7,762 nt of DNA, taken from the NCBI GenBank assembly GCA_033764445.1, contig JANRIZ010000163.1, positions 1 to 7,762 of the forward strand, in the 5' to 3' direction. Under the pieces are notes generated by a model. It was not told where the DNA came from. It saw only the letters and a program-made list of their open reading frames with translations, and did no database searches. The translations under genes were made by a program, and so were the position numbers. Numbering within the stretch: position 1 is the first letter of the stretch; each line of letters begins with the position of its first letter. Below, piece by piece: positions 1 through 7,603 of the stretch. The DNA is from JANRIZ01 sp033764445. GTDB lineage: Bacteria; Verrucomicrobiota; Verrucomicrobiia; JAWXBN01.

Positions 1-2
1 TG

Positions 3-1265
3 GCGGTCTCCGGCCGCGAAGGCCAACCCCTGAAGGTTTCCGCAAAATGCGGCGGCGTTCGCCCGGTGGAGGCCCATGTCCAATCCGCCATGCCTCTGGT
101 CCGGGCCGAAAAACGTCCGCTGACGGTTGAAACCCTCCGGGATCAACTGGGTCGGCTCGGGGACACGCCATTGGAGCTGGGCGAACTGGTTGCGGAACTC
201 GAAGGTGCAGTGATCGTCCCCATCAGCGAGCTGAACCGGATGCGTCGGGAACTTTCTGAAAAACTCGAATCCGCCCTCCGCCAGAATCCCTCCCATCGGT
301 TCACGCCGCAAAATGCGGACCGCCTTGAGAGCGGTCTGTTTGCGGGGATCAAACCGGCCGCGGTTCCGTCTGGCCCGGCACCGCAACTGATCGCCCTCTG
401 CCGCAATCCCGCCCAAATGCTCGCCGCGCTGGAGTCAGGAGTCTCCACAGTGTATCTGGATTTTGAGGATATCCGCCAGTATCGCGAAGCCATCACCCGT
501 GCCCGGCACCTCCATCCGCAGGCCCGGCTGCTGGTGGCCACCCCCCGCATTCACAAAACCGGCGAAAACGGACTCTTCAAGCTGATGGACGGGTGCGGGG
601 CCGACGGCATTCTGGTGCGCAATTACGGGGCCCTTGCGTTTTTTTCGGAGGTGCGCCGCCATGGCACCCCCCTGGAGCTGATCGGGGATTTTTCGCTCAA
701 CGTGACCAATCCCCTCACCGCCGACTGGTTTTTGCAACGGGGCCTGGACCGGCTGACCGTTTCCTATGATCTGAATGCCGAACAGGCCCTGGCCCTGCTC
801 CGTCAGTCTCCGGCGGACCGCTTTGAAATGACCCTCCACCAGCACATGCCGATGTTTCACATGGAGCACTGTGTGTTTGCCGCCTTTCTTTCCAAGGGCG
901 CCGACTACCGGACCTGTGGGCGTCCGTGCGAGAAGCACGTGGTCCACCTGAAGGACCGGGTCGGACAACTGCATCCGCTCAAGGCCGATGTCGGCTGCCG
1001 GAACACCCTTTTTAATTCCGCCGCCCAGACCGGGGCGGAGTATTTTGAGGTTTTTGCCGGGACCGGCCTCAAACGGTACCGGGTGGAGTTTGTCAATGAG
1101 GGCGACACGGAGGTCCGTCAAACCCTCGACCGATACCAAAGCCTCCTGGCGGGAAAAACCACCGGTCAGAACCTGTGGCGTGACCTCAAGGCGGTCAATC
1201 AACTGGGGGTCACCCGTGGGACCATGACCCTCCGGAGCGAAAGCCATGTTTGGAATTCTAGTTGA
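3..1265 (+). CDS. Peptidase U32 family protein, C-terminal part (5' end outside window)
   Basis: The reading frame is open from base 3 and ends at TGA 1263-1265, so about 420 C-terminal residues are visible and the true start lies upstream. A GTG at 66 is in frame but is not the start: the residues before it (GREGQPLKVSAKCGG) already belong to the conserved DUF3656 'collagenase' domain, which continues through AEKRPLTVETLRDQLGRLG and PISELNRMRRE to about base 260. A linker follows, then from about base 385 a TIM-barrel-like region (LIALCRNPAQMLAALESG, VYLDFEDIRQY). It ends with four cysteines, codons at 870 (MEHC), 915 and 927 (CGRPC), and 996 (DVGC). U32 proteins such as RlhA, TrhP and UbiU/UbiV are radical-free hydroxylation or RNA-modification factors carrying 4Fe-4S clusters; cluster binding here is inferred from the cysteines. 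The catalytic N-terminal U32 domain is presumably upstream. A role in 23S rRNA hydroxylation (RlhA-like) is possible but unproven. The family call is firm; the substrate is unknown. Confidence 0.9.
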   Translation, partial: AVSGREGQPLKVSAKCGGVRPVEAHVQSAMPLVRAEKRPLTVETLRDQLGRLGDTPLELGELVAELEGAVIVPISELNRMRRELSEKLESALRQNPSHRFTPQNADRLESGLFAGIKPAAVPSGPAPQLIALCRNPAQMLAALESGVSTVYLDFEDIRQYREAITRARHLHPQARLLVATPRIHKTGENGLFKLMDGCGADGILVRNYGALAFFSEVRRHGTPLELIGDFSLNVTNPLTADWFLQRGLDRLTVSYDLNAEQALALLRQSPADRFEMTLHQHMPMFHMEHCVFAAFLSKGADYRTCGRPCEKHVVHLKDRVGQLHPLKADVGCRNTLFNSAAQTGAEYFEVFAGTGLKRYRVEFVNEGDTEVRQTLDRYQSLLAGKTTGQNLWRDLKAVNQLGVTRGTMTLRSESHVWNSS

Positions 1266-1289
1266 ATTTGGGGAAAGAGATCATATAGT
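1262..1289 (+). promoter_or_regulatory. Candidate sigma-70-like promoter for the small membrane protein gene
   Basis: TTGAAT (1262-1267) matches the -35 consensus at four of six positions. TATAGT (1284-1289) matches the -10 consensus at five of six, with 16 nt between them. Transcription would start near 1296, leaving a leader of about 12 nt before the ATG at 1308. The stretch is strikingly AT-rich against GC-rich surroundings, and the -35 overlaps the stop codon of the U32 gene. This was read by eye; sigma-70 consensus may not apply fully to this organism. Confidence 0.35.
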
Positions 1290-1307
1290 TCGGGAAACAA
1301 AAATTTT

Positions 1308-1676
1308 ATGGGCAATTTCCGTCATTTCGTCGACAAAGTCACCGGTTGCATCTTCAAAACCGTCGTTCTGACGATCCTCGTCGGGGGCGGTTATTTTCTG
1401 TGGAATGGCTGGGGGGATGCCGCCACCCCGGAAGAGGAGCGGGCCAAGGTGTACCGGGCCGCCTATGAGGAATTCAAAACGGCCAAGGGCCGTGACCCGA
1501 ACTCCACGGATAAATTCAGCATCCGCAAGAAGATCGACGAGACAAAATACGCCGCGGGGTTTGCCGGGGCGAAGACAATGTTCATGGGCATCGACGAGCA
1601 GTTGATGAACGCCCAGTCGGAATCCGAGAAATCGACCAACGTCAACAACAGCAACCGCGAAAAAACCGACCAATAG
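1308..1676 (+). CDS. Hypothetical small single-pass membrane protein
   Basis: I do not recognise this 122-residue protein. The N-terminus is basic (R5, H6, K10, K17), followed by one hydrophobic helix at about residues 18-33 (TVVLTILVGGGYFLWN) with a GGG run in its middle. Residues 40-60 (TPEEERAKVYRAAYEEFKTA) look like an amphipathic helix. The last 25 or so residues are rich in S, N, E and K and are probably disordered. The likely topology is N-terminus in the cytoplasm and the charged domain in the periplasm, by the positive-inside rule; the helix could instead be an uncleaved signal anchor. There is no lipobox. The ATG at 1308 is the first start in the frame; upstream GGGA (1292-1295) is about 12 nt away, a poor ribosome site. 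It lies 42 nt after the U32 gene and 121 nt before the efflux adaptor, and probably has its own promoter. A reverse-strand frame of similar length covers the same bases but reads as low-complexity shadow. A link to efflux or to U32 is not shown. Confidence 0.65.
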   Translation: MGNFRHFVDKVTGCIFKTVVLTILVGGGYFLWNGWGDAATPEEERAKVYRAAYEEFKTAKGRDPNSTDKFSIRKKIDETKYAAGFAGAKTMFMGIDEQLMNAQSESEKSTNVNNSNREKTDQ

Positions 1677-1797
1677 TCGTCCCTGCTCCCGTGTCAGCCA
1701 ATGGGTTCCGGGCCAGGTTGGCAGCCTGAATCAGCTTGTCAACTTTCCGTGAGGGCTTAGTTTCTCCATGGTGCCTGCCCCCGATGCAGACCCCCCT

Positions 1798-2991
1798 ATG
1801 AATTTGAAAACCTGCGCGCCCTCGCATGCCATCTGGATCATCGGCCTGGTTTCCCTTGCCATGGTTGCGTGCCATCGGCCCGATCCGCACGCCCCGGCCC
1901 CGCCACCGACCGTCGAGGTCATGACCCTCAAGGCCGAGCAGCTTCCCGTGGATCTGGAGTACGTGGGCAAAACCGAGTCCTCCCGCATTGTCGAAATCCG
2001 GCCCCAGGTCTCGGGGATCATCCTCAAACGCCTGTTTGTGGAGGGGACCGATGTGAATGCCGGCGACCTGCTGTACCAAATCGATCCCGCCCCCTTTCAG
2101 GCCATCGTCCAGGACAATGAATCCAAGGTGGCCACAGCCCAGGCACGGCTGACCCAGGCCGAATCCAATTTCACGCGCACCCAATCCCTGCTCAAGGACA
2201 AGGCCGTCTCGCAAAAGGACTACGACGATGCCAATGCCCAGCTCAAGTCCCGTCAGGCCGATCTGCAGGGATTTCAGGCGACGCTGGAAACCGCCCGGCA
2301 AAATCTCAACTACTGCCAGATCACGGCCCCGATTTCCGGACGGGTGGGAATCACCCTCGTCAATGAGGGGGCGGTGGTCACGGCCCAGCAGACCAAACTC
2401 ACCGATCTCCAGCAATTGGACCCGATGTACGTCAACTTCACCGTCCCGGAAAGTTTCATGCTCAAATGGCGTGAGGAAGAGCAGGCCGGACGGATCACCG
2501 GCGTGGGTATGGAAGGAATGAAAGCGACCCTCCAGTTTACGGATGGGTCCACGTATCCCCCCCCGGGCAGACTCAATTTTGCCTCTGCCTCTGTCCGCAG
2601 TGACACAGGCTCGCTCCTGTTCCGGGCGGAATTTCCAAACCCCCTCAGCCAGAAAATCGGGGGACGGCCCCTGTCCTCCGGGCAGTTTGTCCGCATCCGG
2701 CTGACCGGTCCGGTTCGGCCCAACGCCCTGGTGGTCCCCGGCCGTGCATTGCAGGAAAGCTCTGTCGGCCCGCTGGTCTTCACCGTCAACCGGGAGGGAA
2801 AGGTCGAATCGCACCCGGTCAAAACCACGAGTTGGAACGGCAGCTCCTGGATCGTCAATGAAGGCCTTCAAAACGGTGACATCGTCATTGTGGAGGGCGG
2901 CCAGAAGGTGCGCCCGGGCATGGAGGTCAAAACCGTTCCCTACCGGGGGGCCGCCCAATCCCCGGCCCTGGCTTCACCTTTCACCGATTGA
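1798..2991 (+). CDS. RND efflux periplasmic adaptor (membrane fusion protein), MexA/AcrA-like lipoprotein
   Basis: This is the adaptor linking the RND pump to the outer-membrane channel. From ATG 1798 it has 397 residues, the usual MexA/AcrA size. Residues 1-25 form a lipoprotein signal (K4, hydrophobic core, MVAC with lipidated C25), followed by a proline-rich linker (HAPAPPP). The first lipoyl half-motif lies at about 62-95 (VEIRPQVSGIILKRLFVEG, YQIDPAPF). The alpha-hairpin coiled coil spans about 98-168 (TQAESNFTRTQSLLKDKAVS). The second lipoyl half starts at Y172 (YCQITAPISGRVG). A beta-barrel follows from about 205 (LDPMYVNFTVPE), then the membrane-proximal domain (ALVVPGRALQES, VNREGKVESHPV). 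An in-frame ATG at 1768 would add ten residues with two aspartates before the signal, which fits a signal peptide poorly, so 1798 is preferred; neither has a well-placed ribosome site. The stop is 5 nt before the pump's ATG. The substrate cannot be read from the sequence. Confidence 0.95.
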   Translation: MNLKTCAPSHAIWIIGLVSLAMVACHRPDPHAPAPPPTVEVMTLKAEQLPVDLEYVGKTESSRIVEIRPQVSGIILKRLFVEGTDVNAGDLLYQIDPAPFQAIVQDNESKVATAQARLTQAESNFTRTQSLLKDKAVSQKDYDDANAQLKSRQADLQGFQATLETARQNLNYCQITAPISGRVGITLVNEGAVVTAQQTKLTDLQQLDPMYVNFTVPESFMLKWREEEQAGRITGVGMEGMKATLQFTDGSTYPPPGRLNFASASVRSDTGSLLFRAEFPNPLSQKIGGRPLSSGQFVRIRLTGPVRPNALVVPGRALQESSVGPLVFTVNREGKVESHPVKTTSWNGSSWIVNEGLQNGDIVIVEGGQKVRPGMEVKTVPYRGAAQSPALASPFTD

Positions 2992-2996
2992 TTCCC

Positions 2997-5900
2997 ATGG
3001 GCCCCCGTTTTTTCATCGACCGCCCCATCTTTGCCTCGGTCGTTTCCATCGTCATTGTCCTGCTGGGCCTGCTGGCGGTCAAAGGTCTGCCGGTGGAACA
3101 ATACCCGAACATCGTCCCGCCCTCGGTCCAGATGTCGGCGGTCTATCCCGGGGCCAGTGCGGAGGTCGTCGCCCAGGGGGTGGCCGCCCCGATTGAAACC
3201 CAGATCAGCGGCATCCCGGGTCTGATCTATTTTTCCTCGGTCAACAGCAGTGACGGTTCCATGAACCTGACGGCTTTTTTTGACATTGGCACCGACCAGA
3301 ACATCGCCGCCGTGGACCTGCAAAACCGGCTCTCCATCGCCCAACCCCAGCTCCCGATGTCGGTGGTCCAGCAGGGAATCACCATCACCAAACAATCCAC
3401 CTCGATCCTCTCGGTCATCGCCCTGACCTCCGACGATCCGCGCTACGACGCCACCTTTCTTTCCAATTACGCCATCCGCGAAGTCCTCGACACCATCAAA
3501 CGGGTGCCGGGCGTGGGCAATGCCACCGTCTACGGCAATTACAACTACACCATGCGCCTGATCCTCGACCCGATCAAAATGGCGCAATTCAAACTCACCC
3601 CGGCGGATATCGCCGCGGTCATCCACGAACAGAACGCGGACTACCCCGGGGGACGGATCGGTCGTCCGCCCGCCCCCCGGGACACGGAGATGACCTTCAA
3701 CGTCATCACCCAGGGCCGGTTCAGTGATGTCAGTGAATTTGAGAACGTGATCATCCGGTCGGATTCCCAGGGTTCCCGCGTCCTCCTGGGCGACGTGGCC
3801 CGCATCGAGATGGGCTCACAATCCTACGATTACCAGGGCCGGCTCAATGGGAACCCCACCGCCCTGATTCTGGTCTATCTCAGCCCGGGGGCCAACTCCC
3901 TCCGGACGCAGGAAAACATCAAGCGGGTCATGGAGGACTTTTCCAAAAGCCTCCCGGCGGGCATCCGCTATTCGATCCCCTTTGACACGACAAAGTTTGT
4001 CGAGATATCCATTCACGAGGTGGCACACACCCTTTTGGAGGCCATGGTCCTCGTCTTCATCGTCCTGTTTGTTTTTCTGCAAAACTGGCGGGCCACCCTC
4101 ATCCCCTGCATTGCCGTCCCGGTGGCCCTCATCGGCACTTTTGCCGGTCTGGCCGCGCTCGGGTTTACCATCAACCTGCTGACCCTTTTTGCCATGGTGC
4201 TGGCCATCGGCATTGTGGTTGACGACGCGATTGTGGTGGTCGAAAACGTGGAACGCATCATGGCCGAGGAGGGTCTGTCCCCGCGTGAAGCCTCAAAAAA
4301 GGCGATGGATGAGGTGGCCGGGGCGTTGGTGGCCATTGTCCTGGTCCTTTGCTCGGTATTCCTGCCGGTGGCCTTCATGGGGGGGCTCGTCGGCCAGCTT
4401 TACAAACAGTTCGCCATCACCATCGCCGTCTCGGTGGTCATTTCGGGGATTGTGGCACTGACCCTCACCCCGGCCCTGTGCGCGCTGCTGCTCCGCCCGG
4501 TCCATGGGGGGCGTGATCGCGGAGTGGCGGGGATCTTCAACCGGTTTTTTGAAAAGATCACCCACGGCTACACCTCAGGGGTGCATCTGCTGCTGAAGCG
4601 CTCCGCCGCCGGTGTGCTGGTTTTCCTGGTCCTCCTCGGGGCCCTGGTCGTCCTCTCCAAACGGGTCCCGGCGGGTTTCATTCCCGAGGAGGACCAGGGG
4701 TATTTTCTGACGGTTCTCCAACTGCCCGGAGGGGCCTCGTCGGAAAGGACCATGGCGGTGGTCGAAAAGGTGGAGGCGCAGCTGAGGTCCCTGCCGGAAG
4801 TCTCCGACATCATCACCCTGACGGGAATGAATTTCGCCTTCAATTCGAGCGGGAACAACTGTGCGAGCTGCTTTGTCCAACTCAAAAACTGGGACCAGCG
4901 CAAAAAACCGGACCAATCCGTCTGGGGCGTGCTTGAAAGGGCCCGGGAAAAATTCGCCCTATTGCCGGAGGCGACCATCCTCTGCTTCAACTCCCCCCCC
5001 ATCTCCGGCCTGGGTTCGGTGGGCGGATTTTCCATGGAAATTGAAAACCGGTCCGCCCTCGACTACAAAACCTTTGTGGCCCAGGCTCGGGAATTTGCGG
5101 AAAAGGCGGGCAAACTGCCTGAAATCGCCTTCGCCCGGACCTCGGTGACCACGAGCGTCCCCCAGCTCTACATTGAGGTCAACCGTCCGCAGGCCAAGGC
5201 CCTGGGCCTGAATATCGCCGATATTTTCGGCACGCTCCAGGCCTACTTTGGGAGCCAGTACATCAACGACTTTTTCAAGTTCGGCCGCGTGTACCGGGTC
5301 CAGACCGAAGGCGAATCCACCTTCCGGGACAAACCCGATGACATCAACAACATCTTCGTCCGCTCCAACAAGGGCGAGATGATCCCGGTCAACACCGTCG
5401 CCTCCTACCGGATTGTCCCCGGGCCGGACACGGTCTTTAATTTCAACGGGTACAATTCCGCGCTGCTTTCCGGGTCGGCCCGGGAGGGGGTCAGCTCCGG
5501 CCAGGCCCTGGATGCCCTGGCGCGCCTGGCCGAAACCGAACTCTTTCCCCGGGGACTGGGCTACGACTGGAGCAACACCTCCTATCAGGAACGCAAAGCC
5601 TCGGGGACAGCGACGCTGATCCTGGGCTTTGGCATGCTGATGGTGTTTCTGATCCTGGCCGCACAGTACGAAAGCTGGACCATTCCCTTTGCGGTCATTC
5701 TTGCCGTCCCCCTGGGTGTTTTCGGCGCGTTTCTGGCGATTTTCCTGCGCGGCATTGAAAACGACATCTATTTTGGCATCGGCATGCTCACCCTGGTGGG
5801 GCTGGCGGCCAAGAATGCGATTTTGATCGTGGAAGTCTGCAACCAGCTTCACCGTTCGGGCCAGCCGCTGCTCGACTCCGCCCTTCAGGCCTGCCGCATG

Positions 5901-6143
5901 CGCTTCCGTCCGATTCTCATGACCTCCTTCGCCTTCATCCTGGGCATTGTCCCGCTGATGATTTCCACCGGGGCCGGGGCCGCCAGCCGTCACTCCATCG
6001 GCACCGGGGTTTTCGGCGGAATGCTCGCGGCCACCCTTCTGGCCATTTTCCTTGTCCCGCTCTTTTTTGTCCTGATTGTCCGGTTCACCACACGCGGCTG
6101 CCCCCCAGGGGAATCCGCCCCCACCAAAACACCCGCCCCATGA
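2997..6143 (+). CDS. RND multidrug efflux pump, HAE1 family, AcrB/MexB-like inner-membrane transporter
   Basis: This proton-driven inner-membrane exporter has 1048 residues, essentially AcrB length. It starts in family style (MGPRFFIDRPIFASV) at ATG 2997; a TTG at 2988 overlapping the adaptor stop would add only MIP. Order: TM1 (about 10-28), porter subdomains PN1/PN2 (VEQYPNIVPPSV, GVGNATVYGNYNYTMRL), TM2-TM6 (SIHEVAHTLLEAMVLVFIV onward), a cytoplasmic loop, TM7, PC1/PC2, and TM8-TM12. The proton relay is intact: D409-D410 in TM4 (GIVVDDAIVVVENVE), K939 (GLAAKNAILIVE) and R971 (RMRFRPILMTS). The GLGYDWSNTSYQER segment before TM8 also matches AcrB closely. The loop equivalent to the AcrB F-loop reads MNFAFNSSGNNCASCF. 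C622 and C625 there, plus C663 in ILCFNSPPIS, are the only cysteines in the periplasmic part. Two runs of C (for example 4993-5000) do not disturb the frame. It works as a trimer with the adaptor and channel on either side. Likely substrates are amphiphilic drugs or toxic organics, inferred from the family only. Confidence 0.98.
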   Translation: MGPRFFIDRPIFASVVSIVIVLLGLLAVKGLPVEQYPNIVPPSVQMSAVYPGASAEVVAQGVAAPIETQISGIPGLIYFSSVNSSDGSMNLTAFFDIGTDQNIAAVDLQNRLSIAQPQLPMSVVQQGITITKQSTSILSVIALTSDDPRYDATFLSNYAIREVLDTIKRVPGVGNATVYGNYNYTMRLILDPIKMAQFKLTPADIAAVIHEQNADYPGGRIGRPPAPRDTEMTFNVITQGRFSDVSEFENVIIRSDSQGSRVLLGDVARIEMGSQSYDYQGRLNGNPTALILVYLSPGANSLRTQENIKRVMEDFSKSLPAGIRYSIPFDTTKFVEISIHEVAHTLLEAMVLVFIVLFVFLQNWRATLIPCIAVPVALIGTFAGLAALGFTINLLTLFAMVLAIGIVVDDAIVVVENVERIMAEEGLSPREASKKAMDEVAGALVAIVLVLCSVFLPVAFMGGLVGQLYKQFAITIAVSVVISGIVALTLTPALCALLLRPVHGGRDRGVAGIFNRFFEKITHGYTSGVHLLLKRSAAGVLVFLVLLGALVVLSKRVPAGFIPEEDQGYFLTVLQLPGGASSERTMAVVEKVEAQLRSLPEVSDIITLTGMNFAFNSSGNNCASCFVQLKNWDQRKKPDQSVWGVLERAREKFALLPEATILCFNSPPISGLGSVGGFSMEIENRSALDYKTFVAQAREFAEKAGKLPEIAFARTSVTTSVPQLYIEVNRPQAKALGLNIADIFGTLQAYFGSQYINDFFKFGRVYRVQTEGESTFRDKPDDINNIFVRSNKGEMIPVNTVASYRIVPGPDTVFNFNGYNSALLSGSAREGVSSGQALDALARLAETELFPRGLGYDWSNTSYQERKASGTATLILGFGMLMVFLILAAQYESWTIPFAVILAVPLGVFGAFLAIFLRGIENDIYFGIGMLTLVGLAAKNAILIVEVCNQLHRSGQPLLDSALQACRMRFRPILMTSFAFILGIVPLMISTGAGAASRHSIGTGVFGGMLAATLLAIFLVPLFFVLIVRFTTRGCPPGESAPTKTPAP
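6140..6143 (+). other. ATGA start/stop overlap between pump and channel genes
   Basis: The ATG of the channel gene (6140-6142) shares bases with the TGA stop of the pump gene (6141-6143). No Shine-Dalgarno motif lies before it (the bases read caccaaaacacccgcccc). Start by termination-reinitiation is therefore likely, which would tie channel output to pump output. The overlap is seen directly; the coupling is inferred. Confidence 0.85.
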
Positions 6144-7603
6144 AAACATCCCCGTCCCTTCTCCTGAGCCTGACCCCCCTGTTGCTCCTGTGTTCCTGTG
6201 CGGTCGGTCCCGACTACAAACGGCCGGAAGACCTTCCCGAAATGAAGGCCTTTCGCAGTCCGCTCGCACCCGACACCCAGAAATCCTTGGCCAACCTCAA
6301 ATGGTGGGAAATGTACAACGATCCGGAACTGACGGCCCTGATCAAAAACGCGCTGGAATCCAGCCCGGACATGAAGCTGGCCATCGCCCGCGTGGAGGAA
6401 TTCCGCGCCCGGGCGGGGCTGAGCAGATCCCAGGGTCTTCCCCAGATGGGCATCGGCGGCGGGGCCACGGAACAGTACACGAGCTTCCGTTCCACCTACC
6501 CGACCGATACGGGCCTCTACTCCATCCCGGCCGGACAGATTCGCGACACCTACAGCGCCTCGGCCTCCTTCTCCTGGGAACTGGATTTCTGGGGACGGAT
6601 CAAACGGGCCAACGAGGTGGCCCGCGCCCAGCTGGCGGCGCAGGAGGACTTCCAGCGCGGGGTGATCATTTCCCTGGTCGCCGAGACGGCCACGGGGTAC
6701 TTCCTTCTGCGCGATTTTGATGCGCAACTGGCCATTTCCCAAACAACGTTGAAGGACCGGCAGGAAGCCATGCGCATCGGCAAGGCCCGGTTTGACAAGG
6801 GTCTGATCTCGGAGCTGGACTACAAGCAGTTTGAAGCCGATGTCGCCTCGTCGATGCGGCAGATCGCCGAATTCCAGGGCCAGGTCTCCCTCCAGGAAAA
6901 CAACCTGAGCGTGCTGGTCGGACGCGTCCCCTCGGCGATCACCCGCGGCAAAAGTCTCAGTGCCCAGAAACTGCCCGCGGACATCCCGTCGGGTCTGCCC
7001 GCGGACCTCCTCCTGCGCCGCCCCGATCTGCTCCAGGCGGAGGCCTCCCTCCGGGCCGCCACGGCCAACATCGGTTTCCAGATCGCCAACCGTTATCCGA
7101 AATTCGCACTCACGGGTTCCTTTGGGGCCAGCGGACCGGACCTCGTGCGCACCATTGCCGGCGGACTGGGCCTGAATTGGAACATTCTTGACGGAGGCCG
7201 CGGCCGTGCCGAGGTGGACATTGCCCGGGCCCAGGCCGCCCAGGCGGTGGCCCAATATGAAAAGGCGATTCTCAATGCCTTCCGCGAGGTTGACAACGCC
7301 CTGGTCCTGGTCAAGTCCACCCGGGCCCAGTGGACGGCGCTGCGCGACCAGGTGGCCGCGCTGCAGGTGGCCAACGACATTTCGGGAAAACGGTATGAAC
7401 AGGGTCTGGTCACCTACCTGGACGTGATCACGACCGAACGCGACCTGCTCAACGCCCAGCTCCAGCTTTCCCAAGTCCACCGCGCCTATCTCGTGGCCGT
7501 CGTCGATCTCTACAAGGCCCTCGGCGGCGGCTGGGACGAGGTCGCCCCCACCCCTCAAACCGCGGAAAAAATGACCGGCGATATGGGGACAGAGAAGAAG
7601 TGA
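6140..7603 (+). CDS. RND efflux outer-membrane channel lipoprotein, NodT/OprM family
   Basis: This 487-residue outer-membrane factor is the exit duct of the efflux complex, forming a trimeric beta-barrel with a long periplasmic alpha-barrel. It has a clear lipoprotein signal: MKTS, a leucine-rich core, and LCSC with lipidated C20, followed directly by the NodT-family signature CAVGPDYKRPE. The two-fold OEP repeat is visible. The first half has SWELDFWGRIKRANE (W146 onward) and long helices with GLISELDYKQFEADVASS. The second half has LPADLLLRRPDLLQAEASLR (from about L286), IANRYPKFALTGSFG, WNILDGGRGRAEV (N348 onward) and GLVTYLDVITTERDLLNAQ. The family end motif is present (ALGGGWDE), then a short hydrophilic tail rich in T, K and E. 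Length agrees with OprM-type proteins (about 460-490). The start is fixed by the ATGA overlap with the pump and by the signal peptide. Presence in the same operon as the pump means this complex does not need a shared TolC. Confidence 0.96.
   Translation: MKTSPSLLLSLTPLLLLCSCAVGPDYKRPEDLPEMKAFRSPLAPDTQKSLANLKWWEMYNDPELTALIKNALESSPDMKLAIARVEEFRARAGLSRSQGLPQMGIGGGATEQYTSFRSTYPTDTGLYSIPAGQIRDTYSASASFSWELDFWGRIKRANEVARAQLAAQEDFQRGVIISLVAETATGYFLLRDFDAQLAISQTTLKDRQEAMRIGKARFDKGLISELDYKQFEADVASSMRQIAEFQGQVSLQENNLSVLVGRVPSAITRGKSLSAQKLPADIPSGLPADLLLRRPDLLQAEASLRAATANIGFQIANRYPKFALTGSFGASGPDLVRTIAGGLGLNWNILDGGRGRAEVDIARAQAAQAVAQYEKAILNAFREVDNALVLVKSTRAQWTALRDQVAALQVANDISGKRYEQGLVTYLDVITTERDLLNAQLQLSQVHRAYLVAVVDLYKALGGGWDEVAPTPQTAEKMTGDMGTEKK

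Noticed and set aside
66..68. GTG as start codon of the U32 gene
   Set aside because: The frame is open upstream to base 3 and the upstream residues are part of the conserved DUF3656 domain, so the gene begins outside the window.
1697..1722. Inverted repeat GCCAA (1697-1701) / TTGGC (1718-1722) after the small protein gene, with a tRNA-like GGGTTCC inside
   Set aside because: The stem is only 5 bp with a 16-nt loop and no T-tract, so it is not a credible terminator. No acceptor, D or anticodon arms can be folded to make a tRNA.
1642..2958. Long - strand open frame (438 codons) over the adaptor gene
   Set aside because: Its translation is rich in G, R, H and D with no domain motifs. It is a shadow produced by GC-rich codon bias opposite a clear adaptor gene.
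2988..2990. TTG start of the pump gene overlapping the adaptor stop (TTGA)
   Set aside because: The family N-terminus fits the ATG at 2997 exactly (M, then RFFIDRPIFA). TTG is a rarer start with no ribosome site to favour it. It remains possible.
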